From Molanna angustata (lineage: Eukaryota > Arthropoda > Insecta > Trichoptera > Molannidae): 64,000 nucleotides of DNA. A program made the position numbers and the translations under genes. Shown piece by piece: positions 34,085 through 45,566 of this stretch. Under the pieces are notes generated by a model that saw only the letters and a list, made by a program, of their open reading frames with translations, ran no database searches and was not told the origin of the DNA. The stretch's first letter is position 1; every line of letters starts with the position of its first letter. The stretch covers positions 8,392,052 to 8,456,051 of the forward strand of contig OY754973.1 of NCBI GenBank assembly GCA_963576475.1, read 5' to 3'.

Positions 34085-34290
34085 TATGCGCAAACATTGG
34101 ATTTTTTTCCCTGTCGGGAGTCAAAGATATTTTTTAACAGATTTTTAATTATCTCAATAGAGACGAAGTTGGAATATTTATTGTAGGAGAACCGGGAAAT
34201 CAAGGCACCTACAGGGCTTACGACCTGTCATCGGCTGGTTTACGTGATCACTTTATGCGCTTGCGCAACGTTCACCAATTATGCCTTTTA
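34085..34290 (+). repeat. Repeat X copy 6, downstream of ATIC
   Basis: GCGCAAACATTGGATTTTTT, CCCTGTCGGGAGTCAAAGAT, ATCTCAATAGAGACGAAGTT, then CAAGGCACCTACAGGGCTTA through GCGCAACGTTCACCAATTAT. It starts about 160 bp after the ATIC stop codon and extends the left end of the family compared with other copies. Confidence 0.75.
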
Positions 34291-34299
34291 ATGTATTTA

Positions 34300-35960
34300 C
34301 ATTTTATATATTATTTTAAACTGGTCAAGTATAACATATTATGTATTTAAATGCCATTTGAGATGTCTAAAACTGAATATGTATAAGGCATGTATTTTAA
34401 AGCAGGCACCGTTTTTAAATTGAGAACACAAGTGTACTATTTTCAAATATTGAAGCCTTTAAAAAAAACAAATATCTTTCTTATAATCATTAATTAATCT
34501 TTTATTCAACTGTTTTCTAAGCGTACTGCTTCCTCATTGACGGATAACAACTTTTATAAAAATGTACACAAAATGGATCCTAAAAAGAATAGTAATATAA
34601 TTATCGAAGCACTTCAATCTGCCCATGACCCTCCTTGATGGAGATACATTGTGTGTAGCTATTCAGTTATGAGACCAAGAAAGAAGAAGATACTTTTTTA
34701 TCAATTTAATTTTTACATGAAAATCTGTACTATTGTATATAATTTACTATATATTTTTTCTGACGTTTAATATATATCTCATTATGGATGTTGTTTGTGG
34801 TGCCTGGTGATTGTGGCGAATTCAAAATTCGATGAATACATTATCATAGAAATCTGCCGCATGATCAATTTGATAACTACTGCAAAAATTACCATTTTGA
34901 GGTTATCTTCATGGCGATGACCACCAATATATATTTTAATGCAGAAGCAAGTGTAATTGCTTATAAAACAAGCCTCGTGGAAATAGAAATATCAATTATT
35001 TCTCGCACTAGAATATTTTCATTAAATTCTTTAACCTTAAGTATGTATGACATATTGGAATAAGAAAATATTTTTTATGTGAAACATTTTTATTTTACAT
35101 ACATAGAGATAACACGAAGAGAAAATGTATTACATTTTAAAAATGTGTTTTTTATGGTTTTGCAAGCATAACATTCTACATATTATATACCTGCATTGTT
35201 TATTATATAAGATTGAAAAGTCACATTCCATTTACATATCATACATAATGTCAAAAGTACATATACATAATGTCAAACATTATCATATGTAGTTTTTCTT
35301 TGACTGACAAGACCCTTATCAACTGAGTTTTCCTTTTGACAGGACGACGATTTTCACTGACAAGAACATTATCAACTGAGTTATATCAGTTAATAAGGGC
35401 TTAGTCAACCGAAACAATACATATGTGGAACTACAATCAATTACTTAATTTAAAAAAAAAAACTCATAAATGGAGTTCTACAACATAACTAGCTTCAACA
35501 TTGACAATACAATAATTATCGTATTGAATTGACAATCAATATGGGATACTGGTTGAATATTTATAATAATTAATTAATACATAAGTAATTTTAATCTACT
35601 AAGGCTCAAAGTCAAATCCAGCGTCAACCCATTTTTGCATTATTTAGATTTAATATTTTTTTTTTTTGAAAACTATTGAGAATCTCTTATATTTTTTATA
35701 ATCTCTAGCATTAAGTTGTTAAAATGAAGTTTGTAAGTAAAGTTTTTTTCAAAAATAAAATTATATTTTTTACAAAATTTCTTACAAAAATAAAATTTTG
35801 TTATAAATTTTTTTTTTTTATTTATTAAATCCAGTACTTGGAAAGAATTTGATGCCTACATTTGCTTTTTTTTTCAACTACATATTTTGGGGTTTTAAAA
35901 TCACATGGTTAGAAATAATGTTTTGGTTAAATTTTAATCTTTAGATATTTGTATTTTTAT
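34300..35960. other. Intergenic, nothing recognised
   Basis: AT-rich. 35295-35400 contains short repeated words (GACAAGA.C.TTATCAACTGAGTT twice, and an inverted relative) suggesting a small decayed MITE. No coding or RNA gene is visible. Confidence 0.4.
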
Positions 35961-35963
35961 TTA

Positions 35964-36121
35964 AATAATAATAAACACTTCCTTGCACCCTGAGCAAGTG
36001 GCGAGTTTATTATATATGCAGAGAAGCAATATTATTGTGAGAAATCAATTTAAATAATTTTTCCAACCCAGGACGTCCGCACAGAAGCCAAACGGCTTAC
36101 CAACTGTGCCACGACGGTCGG
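35964..36121 (-). repeat. tRNA-derived SINE, copy 1
   Basis: Minus strand: CCGACCGTCGTGGCACAGTT then GGTAAGCCGTTTGGCTTCTG (A-box region) and GTCCTGGGTTGG (degraded B box). It shares its plus-strand end TAATAATAAACACTTCCTTG with the copy at 45567, and has an internal deletion relative to it. Confidence 0.75.
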
Positions 36122-36309
36122 AAAATAAAACTTTTCCAAACAATAATTTTATGGTAATTCTTCACTCTCGATTTGATTTATTTTACTAATACCTTCATGG
36201 ATTTTACATATTTTGCTGAAAAATATCTTAGTGAAAATATCATTATTTTTCATTGACACTAGTATATTATGTGCTTTTTTTATCCTGCATAAAACTACTT
36301 GAAAGCAAG

Positions 36310-36935
36310 CTGCAAAGTCCACTTTTGAATTGCTTTTAAGACATCTTTTTGAACATTTAGACGGCACCACTACGGGCCCAAAAAACTTTAGTGGTCCATT
36401 AGGAAAGGCACTAAATAGCTGTGAGTGCCTTCCAGTCAAGATATTCAATACTATAAAATATTGTATGCCAGATATAACCCATAACTATCTGAGTACAGAC
36501 CAATTACATCTTTTAGAAATGTGTCAAGCATTCAATAAAGGACAGTGTGAAAAAAGATTGGAAAGTATGTCACTCATGGTGACTTACCATGGCAAATAGT
36601 ATTCTTCGGCTCTACATTGCAACTGAAAACCCATCTGAATATCTGAAAATACTATCAGAGTTCGTAGTAAAAGTCTACACTACTATGTGGTTCTTATTAA
36701 AACCCAGCCGAGTTGTATTTATGTAGCCAAACATCTGTATGAAACCATTAAACTCTCACGAGACCTGCCAGATATCCTGAAATTGGTGATAGATCCCGTG
36801 AAACAGCGAAATGGTTATTTTGGCCATTGCGAAAATATATTAATCGCCATGCTAGCGGACGGTCGAAAACATATTAGAGAACTTGCCCTTCGAAGAATTT
36901 TGAAGGTGTGTGTTTGTCATATTGGTTTTACTCCT
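36310..36935 (+). pseudogene. Unrecognised protein-coding remnant with frameshifts
   Basis: Plus-strand frames read on from one to the next: 36330-36599 (HLFEHLDGTTTGPKNFSGPL, then YCMPDITHNYLSTDQLHLLE), a middle part around 36590-36700 in another frame (ILRLYIATENPSEYLKIL), and 36687-36910 (VAKHLYETIKLSRDLPDI, NILIAMLADGRKHIRELALR, RRILK). Codon content looks protein-like across about 200 residues despite at least two frameshifts, and a GT follows ATTTTGAAG at 36905. I do not recognise the family. It could be a decayed transposon gene or a dead host paralogue. Confidence 0.5.
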
Positions 36936-37148
36936 TTGTGAATATTTAAATTACAAAAAACCCTGACACCGAGATGCAACTTTCCCGTCATTTCTAAATT
37001 CTTAAAAAAAGAAAAATTGCTCCACCCTAATGTGTATTTTTTTTAGTGATCTTTTCAATCAACTAGAAAAATTTAAAGGTTGAATATTCTGCATATTGCT
37101 TCCTTTGTGACCAGTAAGTAACCTAGGCAAATAAAAAATAGACTTTAA

Positions 37149-37830
37149 GGAGGGGACTGCTGCCAACGTACCTATTTTTCAATTTGATATACCGTCATTA
37201 TTTCTTATCAAATCGTTTTGAAAATAATAATTTAGATAGTTAGGGTATTAATAAACAAAAATATACCTTAATTTTTTGATAATGTTCTGTATAAATTCTT
37301 GTAGAAAAATAATGGCATACCCCAATTTTCAACGTTTATCTTATATCTTTAATAAACTATAAGGCGTAGAGTAATATTTTTTTTTTTAAATTAAAGATTA
37401 CAAAAATATCTAGAAAGATATAATGTGACGTTGCAGTAATGCTTCAGGTTTAGTAAATAAACCTAAAAAACATTTATTTTCCATTCAGCGCCATTGCGTA
37501 ATAAAAGTTTTTTTGGTTTATTTACTTAACCTGATGCATTAATGCAACGTCATATCATATTTTTCCAGGTATTTTGTTCTTCTTTAATTTATAAAAAAAA
37601 TATTGCTCTATACCTTATTTTTTTTTAGAAATTTAAGATAAATGTCTAAAATCGGGGTATGTTTATTATTTTCTTACAAGAATATATACAGAACATAATC
37701 AAAAAGTTAAGGTATATTTCTCTTTATTGATATTCAAACTAACTAGGTTATTTTTTTCAAAATGTTTCGTTTAGTAATAATGATGGTATGTCGAATTGAA
37801 AAAATAGGTACGTTGGCAGCAGTCACCCTC
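37149..37830. mobile_element. Foldback MITE, two ~330-bp arms, TTAA-flanked
   Basis: The ends GACTGCTGCCAACGTACCTA and its complement TAGGTACGTTGGCAGCAGTC begin two long imperfect inverted arms. They pair through matched words such as TACCTTAATTTTTTGATAAT and its relatives, and ATGTGACGTTGCAGTAATGC against GCATTAATGCAACGTCATAT. They meet near 37480. TTAA lies at 37145-37148 and 37831-37834. Nearly the whole element is one hairpin; no coding. Confidence 0.75.
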
Positions 37831-38747
37831 TTAATGTTTTATTATGTTATTTTTAATTTTTTCGTAAATTTTTATACAATTTTTGTCATGAATGAAACGT
37901 CAAAATATGTACATTTTCGTAAGCAAATATTTGTTTATTTCAATTTCAGAAGTACGTTTTTACACAAATAACATATATATTTGCTAGTATAACTTAGCGT
38001 TCGAGTGAAAAACAAAGATTATTTAATTTCATTTGAATGTTTTTCGTTTTTATAAAATTTTATAAGGAAATTTACCATTTCATACATGAACAAATAGATC
38101 AATTGATCTTTAAGCACCTCATGTGCTCTAAAGAGCACATGAGGTGCTAAGAATGACAAATTTTCGGAATTTGTCAATAATCATTCTTTTGAAAAACAAA
38201 TGAGAGTTGAAATATTATACATAAATAAGTAGGGTCTAAGACTAGATAATCTGGAGGAATTAAAAATACAAAATGCTATAAATAAGAAAGAGAAAATAAT
38301 AAATAACCAAATAAATTTAAATAATGCCTCTGTTTAATATGTTCCCGTTACCTGCCCGTACGGTAATACCCACCACCCCTTCTTCTAGTATAAACTTCAC
38401 CCACCAACGACAGTAGCACTACACACGGCTTAAACATAATTTTAAGTTTAGTATAAGTTTGTTCGGATGAGGGAGCGGGTCAGCTCTGAAACCGGTTAAC
38501 ATTAAATACTCAAAAGTGGTGTGAACAATGAAGTTATTATTTTAATTTATTAGTTAAAATGAGCCACAAAGTATCATGATATAATTTCAAACCACTTCCC
38601 TTTACATTATTTGAGACTGAAGGGACAGTAAGGACTAAAGGGAAGGGACATATGGGGGGACGGAGGGGACTGTTTTTAAAAAAACTTATTTTTGTTAATT
38701 TATATTTATTGTATTATAAATTTTTTTTACTCATTCTTCTGAATTTA
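37831..38747. other. Intergenic; a hairpin and diverged repeat only
   Basis: 37850-38030 is a diverged relative of 5430-5600. 38113-38148 is a near-perfect palindrome (AGCACCTCATGTGCTCT, AA, and its reverse complement). Nothing else is recognised. Confidence 0.45.
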
Positions 38748-38758
38748 TCATAACAAAT

Positions 38759-39362
38759 TATTTTCTTCTTCAATGGCACTATAACCCAAATCGAGCTTTG
38801 GCCTCCTCCAACTATCCCTGTCAGCCACCGTTCTCCATCAGGTCACTTGGAGAAGCTGGTTCGCATCTTTGGTTACTTCGTCTTCCCATCTCAGTCTTGG
38901 TCTTCCTATCCTCCTCTTTCCCCCCGGATGCCCCATCATCACCCTCTTGGGTACCCGTGAGTTTGGCATTCTATGTACGTGTCCAGCTCATCTCAATCTC
39001 GAGAGCCTCATATGGGTTGAGATACTAGTGGCCTGATAAATGCTGTATAATTCATCATTGCACTGAATGCGCCATTCATCGCCGTCCCTCACGGGCCCAC
39101 AGATTCGACGAAGCACCTTCCGCTTGAATGTGTCCAGGGACTCAGCTGCTTTTACTGACAGTTTCATTGCCTCGCATCCATACGCCAGTACCGTTCTGAC
39201 AATTGTCTTGTACAGTGTCAATTTTGTTTTCCTATGGACTTCTCGAGATTTAAACACTGGCAGCAGAGAGAAAAATGTCTTATTTGCAGCTGAGATTCTC
39301 TTTCTGATTTCCACTGGTTCTTCATTACATTCTGCTATGGTTGAGCCAAGGTATATGACTGG
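38759..39362 (-). pseudogene. 5'-truncated RTE-type LINE fragment
   Basis: The minus strand encodes the RT-thumb and C-terminal region: TYLGSTIAECNEEPVEIRKR, then FKSREVHRKTKLTLYKTIVR, VLAYGCEAMKL, KVLRRICGPVRDGDEWRIQ. A frameshifted tail follows with the usual hydrophilic GRPRLRWED-type end. The 11-bp target duplication TCATAACAAAT lies at 38748-38758 and 39363-39373, so the insertion limits are exact. Only about 600 bp of a several-kb element arrived. Confidence 0.88.
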
Positions 39363-39500
39363 TCATAACAAATAAACATGTAAAAACCAATTCACAAATT
39401 TTTGAAAATTTGTATATACTTCAAAGAGGAAAAGGTTATATAACTTTCTGAAAAATTTTGTACAGAACAAAATTATTTACAAACTATCACAGCGCAAGAA

Positions 39501-41612
39501 TCATGTTTGAATCTGAATGTCATCTGTATCGGTTTTCACCACATCTTCAGATAAAGCATTTGATAGTTGATCCACGTCACACATTGCATACAATTTAATA
39601 ATAATCTTTTCCAATACAACAATTTTATTTTCCTGCTTTCGCCTTTCATAAAACAGTCTTTTAATTTTCTTTTTTTGTTTTTCTATTATCGATTTAGATT
39701 TAAATAATTGCTTGCGCATCATTCTTTCAGAGGAATTGTCCTCTGTGTCGTAATGGTCTGTTATATTTTCAAAATTATCTTCATCCAGGGGATCCTCTGA
39801 TTTAACATCTATCATATTGCAATCTGCATCATTGTTTATCTTTTCTAATATATTAATTGCCTAAAACAAAAAAAAAAATTACAAAAAATAATTATAATAT
39901 GTGTTAAATGGAATGTGTCATAGAATTTATTAAAATTAGTGTTTTCAAGGGCTACCCTTAGCTGACTGAATACCTATGCAACACCACTAAAATTTGGTGG
40001 TAAACAATATAAATGTATTTGAATATTTTCCGAATGGTTCGAAATGAAAATTACTCAACACTAATATCAAAAAGTATGTATTGTTAACAAAGAGTTAAAT
40101 TTCGAAAAGCAAATACTTGTACTGCTATATAAATGTGTCATTAAATATCCAATTCAAATTTGAAAATTGAATGTGTTTTGGAAACTCCTGTTCCACCTCA
40201 CTTTATGTACTAATCCCTTGGCCTAAGCTTATCCAGCTCTGTATTTTCTTTACTCTGTGATACCTAACTAAGACGAGCATATAACAAAAGTCATTACTGC
40301 AGTTTATGACTTATAACTTCAGGAGAATAAATAAATCAGTAAATCTCCCCTTATGGTTGTCTTCATTCTATTAATATCTGCACGGGCTAGTATGTGAATC
40401 ACTTGTTTTTATGTACAAAAACTGTTGAAATCAAGAATTATGATCAGCAGGGCAAGTCTCGTTGCATGGTAAGAAATTGCCACACGGCAATAAACTCGCC
40501 ACTTGCGCAGGGATTTTATTTTATGGCAACCCATATTCTGGTGGTAACCCACGTTATAAATTTTATTTTATTTTCATTCTGCTGTTTGACCGGACTTGCC
40601 CCCTGTACCAACATGCATCACCAATATAAATATGCATGTCACTATAATGTTCTCAATAAGGTATACAATGATCCAAATGTTATCGACAAACGATTGTTTT
40701 TTACTTTGTGGTATCATTTTGAAATTAATTAAATGAAATAAAACACAATTTTGTGTACACCACTACATACATAATTTTTATTCAATTGAATAAAAGTTAT
40801 AATTGTAGTTGTGTACACAAAGTTGTGTTTTATTTCATTTAATTAGTTATTAGACTTATAAAAATTTGGGAGACTGAGGATCGGAGACATGTTTTTTGCA
40901 AGGCACTTTGCGAATGAACCATGAATTTGAATTTATTTATGGTCTAGAAATATTTCTATAATTATAAAAATTATATAATTGTACTAACTTGTTGTGGCAG
41001 ACATATTGTCGGTATTGCATCGTCCAACAAACGCCTTCTGTGTTGTTTGGAAATGTTAAAATATTTACTTTCAAAATGCTTTGAACAGATGGTGCTGTTT
41101 TTGGTTGGAAGCCAAGGGTTAGAGTTACTCCAATTTCCGATAGCTCGTATCCACTGCTCTTTAATGTCGGGACATTTTGGAAATCTGCAACGAAAGAGTT
41201 AGAATTATAAATACGATATATATACATAAGGTAGTTTATACAGTTACTCCTTCTATGCATTTTATGTAATTATGGGTTGTTTAGAAACAATGCCCAGTGT
41301 ACAAGAAACTCAAAATGCTATAGGGTTACAATAGGTACTCCTATTTAGTAGAATTCTTATGAACTTTAATACAATATTATATTTATTTAGGAAATAACAC
41401 CCAGATTGATTGCATTTAAAGAACAGTAAAATAAGAATATGTATATTTGGATTTTTAATAATAAAGAAAAAGCAGAGATAGTTAAAGTTTAAAAGTCGAT
41501 GATATATGCATTGAAATGAACTCTTCACTCACTTATGAAATGTTATTCCACCTGTTTTCAATGTCATTTTATCACTTCTGCTTTTACAAAACTTAACAAC
41601 ACAAGCAGGCAT
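39501..41612 (-). CDS. THAP-domain zinc-finger protein, 3 exons
   Basis: Minus-strand exons are 41612-41533, 41184-40989 and 39860-39501 (80+196+360 nt, 211 aa plus stop). Junctions are CATAA|GTGAGT to TTGCAG|ATTTCC and CAACAA|GTTAGT to TTTTAG|GCAATT; all keep frame. The N-terminal THAP domain is complete: Cys4, Cys9, Cys60 and His63 form the C2CH zinc site, with the conserved FP (28-29), Trp38, Phe64 and a DAIPTI motif (82-87) in place of AVPTI. Exon 3 encodes an acidic linker (MIDVKSEDPLDEDNFEN) and a Lys/Glu-rich coiled coil (about 130-180), as in many small THAP factors. It is probably a nuclear, sequence-specific DNA-binding protein. THAP domains are shared with P-element-type transposases, but no transposase region is present here. 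No clear orthologue can be named. Confidence 0.85.
40465..40520 (+). repeat. SINE fragment in THAP gene intron 2
   Basis: AAGAAATTGCCACACGGCAA, then TAAACTCGCCACTTGCGCAG matches (in reverse) the tail region of the SINE at 45567-45773. It is a short isolated piece. Confidence 0.5.
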
Positions 41613-41649
41613 TGTAAATTTTATTGAAATAAACTGTTACTATTTATTC

Positions 41650-42600
41650 AAAGGGACAATAATTTTCCAGTTAGTAAAATTAAAATACTAATACTTCAAG
41701 CATTTTGAAGCATTTCACGCTAATTTCTTGGAATCTGTCAAACTAAACAACACCAGTGTTGCAAGCTGCAAGTTTGTAATATTACAATTCCAAATTAGGG
41801 GAAGGAGAAAAAATATCTTATATTATATGAAAATAGGCAATAAATATATAAGATAATATTATGTTTGGGTACCTTCTGATCTTCTTCTTATTAGTTGTAA
41901 TTCTTTCTACTGAGGTCGTAAACTCTATACAGCACACCATGGACTTATTTATTATTTAACTTTAAAGGTGTCTGTTCTCCACCAATCATAGTGTCCGTAA
42001 AAGGAAGACGTAATAGCCTTACGTAGAACATATAAAAAAAAAACGCTTTATAGTATAACTGACGTGTTAAAATAGCAATTTTCAACACTGTGAAGGCTTC
42101 TGTTATCTCCAAAAGCCTCCACTACTCAGGGTTAATATAATGCAATAGTTGCTACCTGCTGCGGTATCCTTTTACAGAAAAAAATCAACCGTTATACTTT
42201 GACTTAAGTCTGGCCTATATATTATGAAGTAAGTCTGGCAGCACTGAATCTTGATCTGCATCTGCATCTGCATATAAATAAAGTAGACCTGGTAAGATTG
42301 TCGTTCTGGATTTGCACATGTTTGTGCACGGCTAAATTCATGTCAGTCTGTCTGTCTGTCTTTCGTTTGAAACCTTACTATGTCAAAATCGTCAATTTTA
42401 CAGTAGAGCAAAAATCTTATAATATTACATTTTTATAATATAACATTTGAAACAGTATAAAAACACAAAGCCTCGCGAGCTAATGTTTTTTATGTTATTT
42501 TCAAAAGAAAGTATGTTTTAATGTTATATAATAAGACTTATAGAATGCTTTTTTGCATTACTCGCCGAGTCGCCAAAATTGATTTATGAGAATATATCCT
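41650..42600. other. Intergenic, no gene recognised
   Basis: Contains a (TCTGCA)n run near 42255 and a (CTGT)n run near 42345. No supportable frame or RNA gene. Confidence 0.4.
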
Positions 42601-42699
42601 TACGGTTATTATAATGCCATCTGATGCCAACGTAAAATTTTGTTTGTTCCCGTCATAGCCAGAGCTCAAAAGGCACGAAATAATAAAATCCTACATAGG

Positions 42700-42960
42700 G
42701 AGCGGAATGGGACACTTGACTGCGGCCACTTGGGTGCGGGACACTTGGGTGCGGGACACTTGGCTGCGAGACACTTGGCTGCGGGGGACATTTGGCTGCG
42801 GGACACTTGGGTGCGACGGACACTTGGGTGCGAGCCCACTTGGTTGCGAGTCCATTTGGTCGCGACGGACACTTGGGTGCGAGCCCACTTGGTCGCGAAA
42901 TCAAAAATATTTTTTTCTGCTTAGGAATGAAATATTTCGTACTGATTTTTGTAATGCTCT
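42700..42960 (+). repeat. GC-rich ACTTGG minisatellite, copy 1
   Basis: Between 42707 and 42898 the words ACTTGGGTGCG, ACTTGGCTGCG, ACTTGGTTGCG and ACTTGGTCGCG recur about every 17-20 bp with GGGAC, GAGCCC or GACGGAC between them. A flank of about 60 bp (ATATTTTTTTCTGCTTAGGA...TTTTTGTAATGCTCTT) is shared with the inverted copy at 46148-46437. Several frames are open on both strands, giving RDTWLRDTW-like or SQVSRSQVS-like translations; this follows from repeat composition. Confidence 0.8.
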
Positions 42961-43544
42961 TTATATTTATTTATTTATTTTTATTTAAGGAACCACTTAC
43001 AGCTAAAAAGTTACTATACATCGTTGTTCCATCAAATAAGGGCAAGCTACCACAATTAAATATCGGCCTACAAATCTATAAGAAAATGAATATCAAAAGA
43101 AGAATCTATATGAAAATAAAAAGATACAATAGAAACTATAATGTTTATTATTTTTATAAAATATACAGTTTTGTTCTTCACAATAAATATATTTATAAAA
43201 CAATCTTTTTATTATCAAGGTTAACAGTTTACAATATTCTATGACAGAAGCTCACATAATTTTCTTAAAACAAAAGACAATACCCATATTCAAAATCATA
43301 TTAATCTAAAATTGGAACACACAATATTTTTATGTAGGTACCACTATAATTAAATTATGTTTTAGGTAACTACCACTACATTACAGAAACTAAGATCACA
43401 ACAAAGAAAAATTGTGGAAGATATTAACAAAAGAAAACAAAAAGAAAAGCATTACTATAAAAGATACAACTAACGAACAAACAGATAAAAAAGAGAAACA
43501 TTATAGCTAGACAAAAAAAACAAAAAAGCTAGTTTATTAGATAT

Positions 43545-43870
43545 AAGCGTGGAAAGTTTTCTTCTGAATGTCACCGAAAATTATAAAATATCTATATTTA
43601 TAAAAATGGATGGACGTATATTTGTTTGTTTATTTGTATGTATGTTTTCGATGGACTCCCAAATCAACCATCCGATTGCGATGAAACTTTGGGAATTTGT
43701 TCAGCTCATACCGGAGAAGGTTTGCGCACTATAATTTATTTATTTATTTATTCGATTACTTACAAAAATAAAAAATTGAAAAAAAAAAGTTGTTATTGAA
43801 TTGATACTTAGTGGGTTTGTTCAGCGCACACACAAGAAGGTTTAAAAATTAAAATTTATTTATTTATTTA
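43545..43870. repeat. Dispersed repeat fragment
   Basis: GGATGGACGTATATTTGTTT...GACTCCCAAATCAACCATCC...TTGCGATGAAACTTTGGGAA resembles a common dispersed insect repeat type. AATTTATTTATTTATTT then occurs twice (43730 and 43850) after GAGAAGGTTTGCGC / AAGAAGGTTTAAAA. No gene. Confidence 0.35.
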
Positions 43871-43885
43871 ATATCTCACACAATA

Positions 43886-44155
43886 CCATACCATACCATA
43901 CCATCACGCCATTTCCCTATTTGGGGTAGGCAGAGAGAACCGAACGCCAGACTCCTCTCTCTTGACATACATTACTCGCTTCATTCACGTCCATACATCG
44001 TCTCATACACGCTCTTCTATTATTCTTACTTCTAACATCACCATCTTTCAAAATCCCATTTATGTGATCGTGCCAACTTTTTCTTGGCTGACCTCTACTG
44101 TTCGTTCCTCTTTTATCAGCCTTGTAGGGTAAGGTGCTCCAAGAGTGCGCACTTA
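43886..44155 (-). pseudogene. LINE 3' fragment with (ATGGT)n tail
   Basis: The minus strand encodes GTNSRGQPRKSWHDHINGIL and RACMRRCMDVNEA..VCQERGVWRSVLSA, a C-terminal module of insect LINE ORF2s. It ends in the plus-strand run CCATA repeated four times (43886-43905), i.e. an ATGGT-type microsatellite tail. 45490-45560 looks like a further short piece of the same 3' end. Confidence 0.6.
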
Positions 44156-44210
44156 AGGTATGATTTACGATTACAATAACACAAATATTGTTACAAAAAT
44201 TAACTTTCTT

Positions 44211-45486
44211 TATGTTTGGAGATTTAAGTATCAAACTATTAAGTCAAACTTCTTACATATTGTGTATAGGCGACTGCCATACAAATTGTATGAAGCAATG
44301 TCGTCACTAAATTCAATTTTTATAAAAATTGTTAAAAAAAAGAGATTTTCTTTTACAATATTCATATTTTTTATAGAAAATTAAATTATCTAGATGGGGT
44401 GTTTCGGCTTTTTTCAGTATTTTAAAAATATTTGGAAATATAGGCAGTTAAACTCATAAATTTATAATAAAACCAAAAAATAATTCTTAATAAAAAATGT
44501 TTGAGAAACCCTGGAATTTTTTTGAAAAAACTTATATGAGATTTTGTATTTGTCTATGTTTATACAAATTTTCAGCGTTCTAGCTTTTATGGTTTCTGAG
44601 ATATATGGAAAAATAAACCAAATATTCAAAAGTTGATAACCCCTGACTGAAACAAAATATCAAAATTCTGATTATAAAAGTTTTGTAGACAAATAACTGT
44701 TTATATATTCTGATATTTTGGGCTCTGTAAATTGAGCGGATCAAAAGTTATAAGGGGGGGGGGGGGGACACAGACACACAAAATGTTCTACTCCGAATTC
44801 TGAGTAAATCCCTATATGGAACATATATGCTGCGAAACCTCTAAATTAGTGTTTTTTGACTTCAAAGTTGGAAAAGCCGTGAAAAAAGTAGACCCTGCAT
44901 ACAATTCCTTCATACACGCGTTTTGGATTTGAATTGTCTCTTCCTTCAAAAGAATTTCATTCTCTTGAACGAATCGACAGTTGGACAAAGGTTATGGAAA
45001 GAGCTAAAATAAATAATGTTAAATTTAATGCGGACAAACTTCAATACAAACAAAACTAGGTAAAATTTTTTCGTATCATAGAAGAGTTGTCTGCATTTTT
45101 ACAGAGAACGGTGTCCAACCTTATACAAACAAAATTAAGGCAATTAATGAACCTAAACATGTTAAACAATTGCAAAGATTCCTCGGCATGATATTTTTTT
45201 AATAAATTCATTCCATCTCTCTCTGGAGAATAAAAAAATTTAAGAAAATTGTTAAAGAAGGGTTGTCAATGGCAATGGAACATAGACTAACAAACTGCCT
45301 TTAATTCCATAGTGTGGAGAGAAAAAACTGTTTAGATCACATAAATTAGGGATACGGCGTGATGGTATGCATGAATTGATGTTTAACTAGATAAGTTATC
45401 TTTCTAATTCGTTATATTTTTTGTTTTGTCGCCTATACACAATATGTAAGAAGACTTAATAGTTTGATACTTAATCTCTAAACATA
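44211..45486. repeat. Inverted repeat pair around a gypsy remnant
   Basis: 44211-44274 (TATGTTTGGAGATTTAAGTA...TGTGTATAGGCGAC) and 45428-45486 are inverted copies with small indels. They could be TIRs of a 1.28-kb element or two opposing repeat copies. The sequence between includes a degenerate Ty3/gypsy pol piece and a poly-G run at 44755-44768. Confidence 0.5.
44940..45360 (+). pseudogene. Degenerate Ty3/gypsy pol fragment (RT end to RNase H start)
   Basis: Plus-strand translation shows KVMERAKINNVKFNADKLQY, then NGVQPYTNKIKAINEPKHVK, QLQRFLGMI (the RT-connection LRRFLGM motif), and later WQWN and AFNSIV blocks in the spacing of gypsy pol. In-frame stops and frameshifts occur throughout. 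There are no LTRs nearby; it is an old remnant. Confidence 0.65.
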
Positions 45487-45566
45487 CATACATACTATCA
45501 TGCTGTTTTCATATTCCGGGTAGGAAAAAAGGACTAACCTCCATACTATCCTATCTTGACATACAT

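Noticed and set aside
42640..42924. Overlapping frames with RDTWLRDTW and SQVSRSQVS repeats
   Set aside because: By-products of the minisatellite, open in several frames on both strands.
43549..43734. 61-aa plus-strand frame
   Set aside because: It lies in a dispersed repeat-like sequence with hydrophobic low-complexity translation; no support as a gene.
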